The notes under the pieces are model-generated. The model saw nothing but the letters and a program-made list of their open reading frames with translations, was not told the origin of the DNA and did no database searches. A stretch of 64,000 bases of DNA from Fonsecaea monophora (Eukaryota; Ascomycota; Eurotiomycetes; Chaetothyriales; Herpotrichiellaceae). Numbering within the stretch: the first letter of the stretch is position 1; the number at the start of each line of letters is the position of its first letter. The DNA is taken from positions 186,001-250,000 of the forward strand of contig NW_019173952.1 in NCBI RefSeq assembly GCF_001642475.1. Direction: 5' to 3'. The translations under genes were made by a program, and so were the position numbers. Positions 10,989 to 21,758 of this stretch are shown here, one piece after another.

Positions 10989-12575
10989 TCAAGCGCCCCT
11001 TTCCGCACAATACTTCTTGACCTCCTTGTCCAGCTTGTCCCTCTGGGTGGACACATTCTCCATCATCTCCCTGACCATCTTTGACTCTGTCGTTTCTTCC
11101 ACCCCCTGATCGACCACCTTCTTCAGTCCGCTTTTAGCGTAAACCTCCTCCATCATGTCCATGACGGCAAACAACTGATTCGGCAACCACGTGACAATGG
11201 GAGAGCCTCCCGTGGCGGTCGGGTGCGAGGAGCGCTTGATGATGTACTCCCTCGCAAACAGCCAGTGACGCCAGCGGAAGCTGCGCACGTGCTCTAGCAA
11301 TTTGAGGTAGAGGGTCGGCAACAGCAGGGCGTCGGTGCCCATGTTGTCCTGCGATGAACCGTGATGGGTACAGTACTGCCTCACACCCACCTCGGCGCTT
11401 TTACTCATGACCCACGCCAGAAATTCTCGGTGGGTCTTGGGTCGGTAACTCCTGAAATCCCTGAGGATCTCTGTAAGCGGATTGCTGGGCATTGGAATCT
11501 CCAGCAGATGATCTAGTAGTGGGATGATGCTGTCGTTGGCGCCGGATTCACCGCGAAAATACAGAGGTTTGGAGTCTCCGTAGTGGGTTCCTTGGTAGAT
11601 CACCCCGTTGGGGAACATGGACTGCGACGTGATTCCAAAGATGAATGTGCGGTACGAGAGATAGTCATTGGGCAGGGAGTGAGTCCACATTTGTTCCATG
11701 TGAGATTCGATGCGACTCATGGCCGAGAGCATGGTTTGGAACGCAGAGATCGCCAGAGGTACCTCATTGGGGGAGTTTTCTATGGTCCAGAGCAAATCGA
11801 TCGCGCCAGAAATCAAGGGCCCAGTCTCTTGAACCATGTGGATGTGGGTAAGGATAAAGCCCGCTTCTGAGCTTGACGGGTCGAGTCCGCGTTCAAATGC
11901 GCGGATGAGGCGGAGATTGTCATATACACTGGCGCCGAGGTTGGGATTGGCAAGGGAGTAGTTATATAGTGCATATGACGCAGCGTAGGACATGAACGGT
12001 GGGATATCAAGACTAAATGAGAATGAGGGGTAAGTACAAGTCGGTAGGCTAGAGCACATTGCTGGCAGTGATACTTACATGTCTGCGGCTTTCACGAGCG
12101 GTGAGGCTATGCATGCTGGCAGGACAGCTCTGCCCAACCCATACCCAGCCTCGTGGTCTTTCGACCATGTCTCCCAACAGGGCTCCAACAGGTACGCGCT
12201 GGCCAGAAAGCTATAGTCCCTGAACACGGCAGTTATGGCTTCGAGGTCGACTTCACCAGTGCTGGTCCGCAAGTTGTCCACGCAAGAGGTCAAGTCTGGT
12301 AAGGCACCCAAGTCGATAAGAGGGCCGAGTTTGAACGTGGCCAGCAGGCCTGGTGACTTGTCTGCTTTGACGATTGGCATGTCGTCGAGAATGTCTGACA
12401 GGGCATCGAATTGTGCGGGCAGGCGAAGCAAGGGTGATCGGCAAGGGAGGAATCCAGTACCGGTTGTAACAGTAAAGGGGTCTGCAGAGCGTGGGAGGCT
12501 TCCAGCGTCAGATCGGATGTGAGGAAAGAGAGCTGCAAGAGGAGGAAGAGGTGGTGAGTCGTTAAGGTAAGTCAT
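10989..12575 (-). CDS. Indoleamine 2,3-dioxygenase
   Basis: This haem enzyme opens the indole ring of tryptophan to N-formylkynurenine, the first step of the kynurenine route to NAD. Two exons (12575-12079, 12012-10989) join across a 66-nt GTAAGT-TTTAG intron to give about 506 residues, a usual length for fungal IDO. Diagnostic blocks are FRDYSFLASAYLLEPC, GRAVLPACIASPLVKAAD, ILDIPPFMSYAASYALYNY, the substrate-pocket stretch around FRGESGAN, and FRWRHWLFAREYI with the presumed proximal haem His, followed by SHPTATGGSPIVTWLPNQL. The start at 12575 was chosen because family-like sequence begins there; an upstream in-frame extension to 12719 lacks similarity. Fungi often carry several IDO paralogues; which one this is cannot be told. 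A palindromic GGCCGGAA element lies about 190 bp upstream. Confidence 0.95.
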
Positions 12576-12762
12576 GATGAGAGACCTCTTTGGTAGAGTA
12601 TTGAAGGGATTGAATAGATGGTGTAGCCTTGCTAGCGCAGCCCAAGTGAGCAGTATAATAGCTGAGCGGCGGAGAAAAACGTGACAGGAGAGCCTGCAGT
12701 CCACATACACACACGACACATCCTCTCATTTCTGCGGGAAGGGCAAGTTGCTTATATGCCCC

Positions 12763-12786
12763 TTGGCCGGAATAACTTCCGGCCAA
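12763..12786. promoter_or_regulatory. Palindromic GGCCGGAA element upstream of the dioxygenase gene
   Basis: Arms TTGGCCGGAA and TTCCGGCCAA are perfect inverted repeats around a 4-base spacer (TAAC). The core reads CGG-N8-CCG, an inverted CGG pair of the kind Zn2Cys6 dimers bind. It lies about 190 bp upstream of the IDO start codon. The factor is unknown; a binding role is inferred. Confidence 0.5.
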
Positions 12787-13245
12787 ATGGTTAGGAGAAG
12801 AGCGACTGTTGCGGTGAGACAAGTCCACCAAATTCCATCACGGCGGAGATATATCAGGACCAGATAGCCGTATCCGAACTCATTCGTGACCTTGGCCGCT
12901 TGGTGAAGCAGACAAAGTCATGCAGGGGGCCGACAGCCTCGTCTTGGCACTGACTGTATCCAGTGCAAGGACGATGTATAGTGTTTTCAATTGCTCTGTG
13001 GTTTGTGCCAGTATCGTCTGATAGTAAACAGAGGTTTTGATACGTTGGTATCGCTCTTCGTATGGTTTTGGGTCTGCGGTTGTGGCCAAGTGCTCATGAA
13101 TCCTCATGATATAGGTTGCGGCGGACGAAGGACCAGCCGGAGGGCAAAGAGCTCGCCGGTCACGAGTCCAAATGGAAGTTGAGAAGGAGAAGCCCACCGT
13201 TGACCCCTCCCTGAACTCAATGCTGTTAAGTAAGAAATTGCTAGA

Positions 13246-13359
13246 GGCCGGAATTCGATACGCTCTGGACTTCGTAAATGCGACGACATGATTCGCCTGG
13301 CCGGAATGATTTGACGCTGCAAGGCCACGGCGTGCTGTGATTGGTCCGTTGGCCGGAAT
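13246..13359. repeat. Three direct GGCCGGAAT copies at 52-53 bp spacing
   Basis: GGCCGGAAT occurs at 13246-13254, 13299-13307 and 13351-13359, all in one orientation, about five helical turns apart. It matches the half-site of the palindrome at 12763-12786. The flanks are mostly unrelated, though the last two copies share a TGATT about 12 bp upstream. Confidence 0.55.
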
Positions 13360-13560
13360 TGAGGCCTCGCATTGGACGAACTCGAATTGCAGACAATCCT
13401 CGTGACGACATATGAAAAGCTCTCCTGGTTTCATGTCATGTGTATCGTTTTCTCCTGCTTCAGGGGTTCACAAATGAAATGTGCCACCCACAACCAGTAG
13501 CTCAGACACCACCACATGCACCGTCGAGACTGTTAGAAGTGGATGGGTCTAGCGCTCAAG

Positions 13561-15591
13561 TCATGTCAACTCAAATTCCATCATTTCTTCTTGATGGGCT
13601 AGGAGCTCGCCTGGATTGAGGCCGTGCACCGAGCATTCGCCAAGGAACAAGTATTTGGTACGCTGGCGCAGTGGGTTGCCGAGTGAGGCTGTTGGAGGTT
13701 TAGAATGACCCAATAATCTCCCTCTCCTCACCGACGTCGCACTTGCTTGGTAGACATCAAGAGAATGATCTACCGGGCGGACAGCGTACAACACATTCCC
13801 ACCTCTGAAGGCGCAGAGCCAATCTCCAGACTCCAACATGGCCGAGGTCCTTACAGAATGACATTGCGCGCCTTTTCCAAGTGACTCCTGCAACAAAGAT
13901 GCCGCATAGCCCTGTTCGAGCCCATAATGTGCTGCGTGGCTTGATTTTTGCTGCTTGTTGGAAAATGTTGGTGCGAGGGAGGCAAGTGGCTGAGTGAATT
14001 GGTTTCCGTCGGCTCTGCTGCTCAACAAAGTCTGGGCCAGCGAGTCGGCAACGAGGAAGACGCTGGGCCAAGACAGCGAACGCGTAATCAGACAGCCAAT
14101 TCGGACACCGAATACCGTCAGAAAGGCTTTGGCTGGAATCGAGGATGCTGTCAAACCTGGCAGGAGGTTCAACCTGTAGATAGGCGATTGCCCAGCTTGC
14201 GATATGGAGGAGGCAGCTTTGGCTGGGCCTTCGCTAAAGGCATCTTCTGAATCGAGATCTGTAGAGTCCGTGAGGATCAAGGGTCGAAGCGGCAGGGATT
14301 GTCTCCAGTCTGGTAACCAGCCTGGCCAGGCTCCTGGAATGTTGGTCCTGTATCTGCCAGCGGCACTGATGATCGCCAAGTCATGCTCGTTGTCGATGCA
14401 GTGCAGAAAGACCTTCAGATAGAGGTAAAATAAATCCTCCTCCTGGGAAGATACCGTCCTTGAAGACTGCGGAATTCCCGGTCTTGACTTCAAAGCCTCG
14501 AGCAGATCAGGCATCAAGCCCAGTAACGCATAGACGGCGTCTTCGGGTTTCGTGCTCGTCCGTGGCCTAGTCAGCATGAGTAACTTACTCAGCTTCAGTG
14601 TGCCTTTTTCCAGCTCGTTTCTAACGGTCAGGATATTTTCAAAGAAGCCGTCCGAGTCGTACAAGAGACTCGAGCTGCGCAGTTTGGAAGCATAATGAAA
14701 GTACCAAAGAGACAAGTCACTCCATGCCATTTCGAGGTCGCCACAGCAGACGATCGCGGCATTCGCCAGAATGATTTCTTGGAATGTCCACTTCCTCGTG
14801 AAGTACACATGTTGAAAAATCGACAGTGCGTGCTTCAACGTGGGAGGAGTACTATGCCGTCGATTCTTGGGCCGGGGAGACGACAAGCTATTGAGGCTAG
14901 AGGTTGAGGAGGAGAGGCTGCTGAGGCTTTCCCGCGAGCCCGATGCACGGCTGGGATACCGCGACATTCGGGGAGACTTGGACGTGCCCCGTGGTGTGAG
15001 GGATCTTGTTCGCGGCGTCGAGGGACCACTTGACGAGTTCAGAAAGTCGGATCGCACCAGACTCAAACTCAGAGAGGTCTCCTGGAGCAGTTCAAAGGCC
15101 AGAGCCATCTTCTGGTCATACCTGCCGAGCCAGACAATGACACGGCACGCAGAGGAATACAGACTTCCTGGGTCGGTATAAGCACGCAGAAGGGTCATTC
15201 AACGAGCAGGTCGGCTGAGCATACCCATTAATCCAACTTGTTTCATCACCTCCTCTCCTTGATTCTGATTGATGCTGAGCTGGTCCACCCATAGTCTTCT
15301 CCAGGCATCCGGGTACCGCAGATGAGAAAGCGCCGTATATAGAGACTCAGTGACGGGAAAGTCAAAGCCGTTGCACGAGATGATTTTGGAGGGGATGGTT
15401 TCCCCCCAGACGTAGGACAGGGCTTCGAATTGAGTACTTTTGGGAGACGGTACCACCTGCAGCTCACAGTGGATAGGGCTGCCTTTATCGCCTGGAGCGA
15501 GTAACAAGGTGCGGATCTCGTCGCCATGGAGGGTGCTGTAGACATCCTGCGCAGTGGCATCGCCGTCTAAAATGTATCCGCGGTCGTCCAT
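13561..15591 (-). CDS. HET-domain (heterokaryon incompatibility-like) protein
   Basis: Two exons (15591-15225, 15167-13561) join across a 57-nt intron with a GTATGC donor to give about 657 residues. HET-domain signatures are FEALSYVWGE (about 55-64), RRLWVDQLSINQ (98-109), the splice-spanning SLYSSACRVIVWLG and KWTFQEI. Between the last two lies an unusual Ser/Pro/Arg-rich insert of roughly 70 residues. The later half contains CCGDLEMAWSDL and a long variable tail, as is common in fungal HET proteins. Family members act in cytosolic non-self recognition and programmed cell death, but most are uncharacterised. No NACHT or repeat domain is seen. The allorecognition partner, if any, is not evident nearby. 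Confidence 0.88.
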
Positions 15592-16065
15592 TGTCAGCGT
15601 CGGAGTGTGCCTCGCATGGCCGGCAAGACCCTCGCCCTCAATTGAATAGACCGGATTCCGGCCGTAGACTTTTGGCAGGTTTCACACCAGCGACCTTGTC
15701 TGGAGTCTGTGGTACGATTTGGGCACAAATTGTGGTCTTGTACCGAGTACAAAGATGAGAAGAGACGAGAAAAGCCGAGATGGAAAAAGTTGCTTCGCCG
15801 CGGGATTTTCTGGCCCCCAATTCTTGTGACAGAAACTGTGAAACTGCCTCGCCATCCTTATTTATCGTTTAGCAAATCCGGGGGGCTTTTATGCTGAGCA
15901 TTTAATCTTCTGTGTCTCTTGGTTGTTTTTTATATAAGATCTCATATAGACATTAGACTCTATGAAGATGGCATCGTTCTGTCAGCCAATCCGTCATTAT
16001 ATCCTCTTTCATCGCCATATCATATTTCTATAAGCTGGTTTCCAATGTCATTATCGTCATCTCAT
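15592..16065. other. Promoter region of the HET-domain gene
   Basis: It holds the upstream region of the HET gene and the 3' flank of the MFS gene. An ACCGGATTCCGGCC stretch at 15650-15663 resembles the GGCCGGAAT motif found downstream of this gene. The part near 15900-16060 is AT-rich. Confidence 0.4.
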
Positions 16066-17823
16066 TCAATATATGGCCTTTATACTCCATCCAGCGCCCA
16101 CCACTCTTGCCGCCGTTAGCATGATCAACGACGCCGCATAACTGCAACTGGTGAATGCAATCAACCCCCAATACTCCCCCTTGCACGCCGTCACCAATTG
16201 TCCCGCAATCGGAATGCCGGTCAGGGAGCCAAAGGACACCAGAGTATAGCAGGTAGCATAATACCGTCCATAATTTTCGACCCTGCACAGCTGTCCAACG
16301 CAGACGGGTGTCAGCGAAATTCCTGAGCCGGAAGCGAACCCAAACACGAGTGCGTAGACGATGATCAGTGCAATGGATCCATTGGCCGGAAGCCAGAACG
16401 CCAACGTCGACACCATGCACAAAAAGATGGTCACAACCATGGCGTTGAACCGGCCGACCTTGTCAGCAATAAAACCTGGAAAATATCGACCAAAACATGA
16501 ACCGACGTTCAGGATTGCGATGATCTGGTATGAGAACGAGGTCGAGACGCCGTGGCTCAGGGCATAGCTGCTCAGATAGGTAAGAGGGACAAAAAGACCC
16601 CATTCAACGAAGAAGACCCCTGCGGTGGTCAACGCAAAGACCGGGTCCCGAAAGATGCGGACATCGGGGAGAATGTTTTCCTTGGTGGCTTTGCGTGGCG
16701 GGAGCCGTGATCTGATGAACAAGTTGGCAAAGATGAGGAGAACAAGGTTGATCAAGGCGCTGACTCGAGTCGACCACGCCCAGCCGATTTTGGGAAATAG
16801 TGCCTGGAGTGTCAGCGGGAACAGGATCCCACCCATGGACCCGCCAGCGGCAGCCAGTCCCGTAGTCTGGCCTCTTTTCCTCAGGAAGTAGTGGCCAACC
16901 GCGGCGATGGCGGGCGTGAACACCAAAGATGTCCCAATTCCACCGACAATGCCTATAACAATCAGGAAGTGCCAGTACTCCGTGCACACTCCCATCAGGA
17001 GGTGCGAGGCGACCATGAAAACAGACCCAGCAAATACCAACCAACGAGGCCCTTTGGCGTCAAACACTGGCCCAATCTCCATGCCCAGGAGAAAGGAGAG
17101 GAAGGCGTAGATGCCGAAAATCCAGCCAACGGTGCTCTCACTCTTGCTTTGCAGTTGATGTGTGGAAAGATATGCCTGGTATGTTCCCAACGTGTTCATC
17201 ATTCCCAGCGCACTCATCAAGCCGCAGAAAGAGCCAAACACACATAACCACGCGTCTCTGCCTCCCTCTGGATAAGTATTGCCATAAGCATCGGTAGAGA
17301 CCCGACTGGCAGTCGCCAATTCACTGGGCACCTCGTGCAGTGTCGGTGTTCTGGAACTTGACGCCTGTGAGGATGATCTGGCTCGTGGTTTCCCGGAAGC
17401 ATCATGACTATGCGACTGTTCAAGGCCACAACAATAAGATGCGAATGGTGCTGCAGCTATTGATGGTGCCGCGGATGGGGTCTGCCGCAACCCGAGATCG
17501 GATCGTTGAATTTCAGTGATTTCATGAGTTTCTTTAGTCTCCCTGACAGCCATATAACCCGGTTGCTTCTCGGCTACCTCTGCATCTCCTCCAATTGGAG
17601 TGGTGAATGCACCGAGAGTTTGCTCACTGTCCTTCCATGACTCTTTTTCGAGGTTCTGGCTGGGTGTCAGGGAGCCCGACCTGGCCCTACCGGGGCTTGA
17701 GCATGGTGATTGTGGTGGAGATGGATGAGTATCCGAAAGACGATTTGCCTCGGGAGGCAATCTCTGTTGACCCCGGGGAGCTCCGTGGGCTTGTTGTTGT
17801 TCTTTGGAGTGATCGAAGGTCAT
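16066..17823 (-). CDS. MFS transporter, monocarboxylate-transporter-like (SLC16/MCH type)
   Basis: An intronless frame of 585 codons. The first ~190 residues are hydrophilic and Ser/Pro/Gln-rich, presumably a cytosolic tail. About 12 hydrophobic segments follow, starting at DAWLCVFGSFCGLMSALGMMNTLGTYQAYL. The motif GWIFGIYAFLSFLLGMEIGPVFDAKGPRWLVFAGS and the stretch FPLTLQALFPKIGWAWSTR are characteristic of fungal MCT-like proteins, which include Mch-type carriers and riboflavin transporters. The substrate cannot be inferred. It is probably in the plasma membrane. Confidence 0.9.
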   Translation of the reverse strand: MTFDHSKEQQQAHGAPRGQQRLPPEANRLSDTHPSPPQSPCSSPGRARSGSLTPSQNLEKESWKDSEQTLGAFTTPIGGDAEVAEKQPGYMAVRETKETHEITEIQRSDLGLRQTPSAAPSIAAAPFASYCCGLEQSHSHDASGKPRARSSSQASSSRTPTLHEVPSELATASRVSTDAYGNTYPEGGRDAWLCVFGSFCGLMSALGMMNTLGTYQAYLSTHQLQSKSESTVGWIFGIYAFLSFLLGMEIGPVFDAKGPRWLVFAGSVFMVASHLLMGVCTEYWHFLIVIGIVGGIGTSLVFTPAIAAVGHYFLRKRGQTTGLAAAGGSMGGILFPLTLQALFPKIGWAWSTRVSALINLVLLIFANLFIRSRLPPRKATKENILPDVRIFRDPVFALTTAGVFFVEWGLFVPLTYLSSYALSHGVSTSFSYQIIAILNVGSCFGRYFPGFIADKVGRFNAMVVTIFLCMVSTLAFWLPANGSIALIIVYALVFGFASGSGISLTPVCVGQLCRVENYGRYYATCYTLVSFGSLTGIPIAGQLVTACKGEYWGLIAFTSCSYAASLIMLTAARVVGAGWSIKAIY

Positions 17824-18822
17824 GGACTGTACTCTTTTGGGGGAAGGGTGAAGTCTTATGGTAGTTGATTGTCGTCGGAGATCAGCTATTAGAATTGATC
17901 TTGGGTGGTCGGCGTAATTTTATGAGAAATGTAGAGGGGAAATCCCAACCAAAGAGTCCGCCAATATGTATTTATCTGATTTGACTGATATCTTTCAAAA
18001 TTTCTGCAATGACAACAGAGTCGAGCTGTGGCGGCAAGACAGGGCAGATGACGAGCAAAGAAGAAAAGGTGCAAGACGAAGAGGCGGTTGTCGTACCAAA
18101 ACCGAACCAGGCCATTGTAGAAAGGAAAAGCCTGATGAGCGAAATCGGTCATATCCGCTCTCAACTTTTGTGTGGAGGTGGATCTCTCAACTAGGACGCA
18201 GTGATCATCGAAACAAAATGTTGACTTGTGATGTGCTGTGTGTGGAGAGCAACTGCGAGGGTGTTTAGCGAGCGCACTCGAGCGCTGTGGGTAACAACAG
18301 AGAAAAAGCGCTGGAGAACGAATGAATGAGGGGAAGCCGAAGCTCTGTGTGGAGAGGCCATCCGTACCTCGTACTTGGTGTTCGTACATGATGTCGTACG
18401 TTTAACATTTATCGAGCGATGCACACTCGTACTGTCGTCTATGTCACTGTCTTGTCCATGAGGCTGCTGGAAATCCACGAGACTAGAAACAAAACAACTG
18501 CACAGGGCAGAGAAAGTAAAAGAAAGAGGTAGAGCAAAATGCGAGTGGTTTCTGTTGTGTCATGTCGCATTCATTTCTAGAACCGTTCATTAGGTTGCGA
18601 GTCGTCCTTCTCCCGCAGCCGTGCTGCTTCCAGTTCCATTCCATATGCACAAAAATCGACAAAGCATAACTAAACGCTCGCTCACATTCCTTTTCTTGCC
18701 CATGGGCTTGTTGGATATTCTGGTGCGCAAGGAGGGACAGAGTGTATGAAGGTGGCGTGAATGCCCGGAAGCGTCCTCTTGCCGTCTGGCTTTCCAATAA
18801 TTTGTCTTCCGTCGTGTTCACG
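17824..18822. other. Intergenic region
   Basis: It contains the promoter of the MFS gene at the left and the 3' UTR of the kinase gene at the right. Open frames here are short and mutually antisense. I see no repeats or RNA genes. Confidence 0.4.
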
Positions 18823-21123
18823 TCATCTCACACTCAGCTCCTCTCTCAATTTAGATGGCTCATTCGGGTTGGCTGCTACCATTTTGTTTCTCCTGCCTAG
18901 CAACGTGGAGTTGTCCAGACTCAATTCGAATGGCTGCTTGTTCCGCCGCCCAACGCTCTGCTTGGCTGCCGCCGCCACTGCTGCGCTATGCTGGCCATAT
19001 CCTCTCTGCTCCTGCTGAGTATTATGATGTTGGCTTCTGGCAGGTGCTGCTGCTGCGCGTGCTTGGGCTGCGGCAGAGGGTTGCGTTCCGAGATTGGTTT
19101 GACGCATCTTGGCTTCCATACTCGACACGTCGGCTGGCTGCTGATTCTTCGGCACTTTGCTGGATACTTCTTCTTCGTAATCTTCGTCCTCATCATCTTC
19201 GTCTTCATTTAGAGGATTTAGTCCACCAGGCATTCCTGCTCCTCGGTAGCCTTGCTTGAAGTTCTTTCTCCTTTTGGCTTCTTCCTCCTGTCGGTGCACG
19301 GCATAACCAACGTCAAATACTTCGCGGAGGTTGACAGCTCCAGGCGATCGGAAGTCTGCTCGCTTTGCTCCCGGTGTATTGGGTGTGGTGAGGAAGTCAG
19401 CAGGGAGGTTGCCCGCTTGGGCGATCTCCTTCTGGCGAACATACAAAGGTGTTGCGAGAGGTGGTGCATCTGCAGCAGCATAGGTGGGCTCGTTAGTATT
19501 CCGAATCCAGGGATGGTTCAAGAATTCTTGAATGGTATAGCGACGGTCGGGGTTAACGGTCAAAAGATGTGACACTAGGTCTTGTGCTGATTTCGAAATA
19601 TCGTCCCACCAAGGTGATAGGAAGGTATATTGACCCCGGGCGACCTTTTCCGTCAAGACTTGGATCGACTCATCATAGAAAGGAGGAAACCCGCAAAGTA
19701 GGGTGTACAGCACACAACCAAGAGCCCACATATCGACCGACTTGCTGTAGCGTTCATCCTTGACAATCTCAGGGGCAGTGTAGCCGACTGTACCGCAAGG
19801 TGTCATGGTTTGAGAGTCCCATATCACCTTGGAAAGACCAAAATCGGCAATTTTGATTTGGCCGATACCGCCAGCACCGACACCTGGAATAAATTCTCCC
19901 TCATCGGCTTTTTCTTCGTCTTCGGGCCCTCTGGGTTTGGGATTGCGAGTTGGAATAAATGGAATGGGATAAAATAGAAGATTTTCTGGTTTGATGTCGC
20001 TAGAACGAGGTTAGCTACTCCCGTGAAACCCGCCACTACGGTCCCAATACGTACCGATGGACCACACCGGTCTCTTCATGTAGATATAGCAGGGCATTGG
20101 CGACCTGAGTAATGACATGTCGGCTTAGGTCTTCGCTGAAGTAGGTCAAGCGGACAATCTGGTGGAACAACTCGCCACCCGGACACAGCTCGAGAACGAT
20201 ATAGTAGTACTGCCGGGACTCGGAAAAGTCAATGAGCTTCACGATATTGGGATGGTCCAATTGGCGCATGATTTGGACTTCTTTGAGGATATTGGCTCGC
20301 TATAACAAGAGGTTAGTCTTTATTCGGACGGAGGCTAGGAGTGTTTTGAATGCGTCAATTGGGTCAGAGTGTATGTGGTAAGAGGGAGGTTCGGATAAGG
20401 TGGAAGTGCGCACCTCCACGCCCTTTGGTTGTTTTTTGAAGTTCGGATGAAGGTGAGCATCGCCCTAGGTTAGAAGAGGTTGGTTTTGAAGCTGGTTTTA
20501 AAGAAGGAAATGAACGGTAGAAAGAGATAAGGGGGGAGATGTGCAATTCGAGGGACGACAGAGCTAGGGCGTGGGCAAGGAAGGGGAAGGGAAAGCTTCC
20601 GAGACATGGCAGTGTCCCATGACTCCCGGCATACCTGATTCGAGTTCATTTCGAACTTACGGACCACCTTGATGGCGACCTCGTCTCCGGTCTGGGTATC
20701 TCTGGCCTTGTAGACGTTACTGAAAGCGCCGTCTCCCATCTTTTCGACCAGGATGAACCGTTCCAGACCAGGATAGCGGGGCATCTTGCTGGCCTTCTCC
20801 CTCTCCTCGGCAACAATGGCTTCGATATCTGCCTGGATCTTCTGGTTCTTGCCCGCAGCGTGGGCTGCGGCAGCTCCGGCTTGAGCAGCCACATTTCGAT
20901 TGTCGCCGCCAGCGACGGAATATTCACCAGGTTGAGGTTGGACTTGATGGTGCTGTTGCTGTCTGTGATGGTTGCCTATAGGTTCGCTGACGCCGTGGTG
21001 ATACTTCTGTTGTTGAGCGTGAACTGTAGAGACGTTGGTGGTGGGATGATCGCGGGGAGGGTCGGCAACACGGGCTTGCTTCCCATGACGTATAAAGTTC
21101 TTGAGGTTCTGAATGGTGCTCAT
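18823..21123 (-). CDS. Serine/threonine kinase of the Rck2/Srk1 (MAPK-activated, CaMK-like) type
   Basis: Three exons (21123-20635, 20299-20055, 19999-18823) encode about 636 residues. The P-loop MGDGAFSNVYKA (129-140) and the VAIK Lys152 are at the end of exon 1. Exon 2 carries MRQLDHPNIVKLIDF and VLELCPGGELFHQIV. The catalytic HRDIKPENLLF spans the second intron, followed by a fungal insert of about 40 residues before IKIADFGLSK and the activation segment MTPCGTVGYTAPEI. The insert and the N-terminal leader match Rck2/Srk1 kinases, which act below Hog1/Sty1 in osmotic and oxidative stress. The tail is acidic, then Gln/Ala-rich. The intron at 20634-20300 is long (335 nt); I found no convincing extra exon inside it. 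Confidence 0.92.
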
Positions 21124-21758
21124 TTTAGCCAATGGTCCTGTGCAGATCAACGCACAGGGCGGCGATATGAGGAGAGAAGAAGGAAGTGGTGGAAGAAATC
21201 TCGAGAGACTGCGGTCGGTGCCAGCGGGTAACACAAGAGGTTGCGAGATGGAAGAAAAAGTTCACGGCAGTAGGCAGGAGGCAGTAGTAGGCAGGGTCCC
21301 GGGGCCCAGATTTTCGGTGGTTGCAGGAAACGGCGAAGTGGATGATTCAGCAGCAGGATAAGCGGAACGCAGCTTTGACGGAATAAGGTGAAGTGCCAAT
21401 GACCGGTCTTGGTTTTTTGAGATGGCTGATGCGAAGTGGAAGCGGGGCGGGGAGAGGGGAAATGTACGCGGGGCGTATCAGGCGTAAACGAAGAAACGAA
21501 AATGAGATGTGGTGAGGTAGAAGCAGAGTGAGAGATATGCTGGTGTGGTTTTGAAAGGAGAGAGGTGATGAGGTGGGAGTGTAGATGGTTTGGATTGTAA
21601 GAGAGGGAAACTTGGAAAGGAACGGAAGGGGAACAGTGGTGAGGTGGTGCGCAGACAACAGAGTCAGTGACGGATGGGTGACGACGGAGGAGGTGGTTGG
21701 AGGGGCAAAAATGACCCCGAAGAATGTAAGGCTTCAGGTAAAAGATGTAGCTAAGCAG
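21124..21758. other. Promoter and leader region of the kinase gene
   Basis: The minus strand is strongly CT-rich here (for example 21540-21600), a usual feature of fungal promoters and 5' leaders. The left part also holds the 3' flank of the hypothetical gene that starts at 22667. No other structure is seen. Confidence 0.4.

Larger units (their letters stand above)
12576..13560. other. Promoter region of the dioxygenase gene
   Basis: This separates the IDO start from the 3' end of the HET-domain gene, both on the minus strand. It holds a perfect 10-bp inverted repeat (12763-12786) and three evenly spaced GGCCGGAAT copies (13246-13359), listed separately. A 184-codon minus-strand frame (12880-13434) spans the repeats but shows no family features, so I do not call it. 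Confidence 0.5.

Noticed and set aside
12880..13434. Minus-strand frame of 184 codons upstream of the dioxygenase gene
   Set aside because: It has no family features and spans the GGCCGGAAT repeats, which fit a promoter better.
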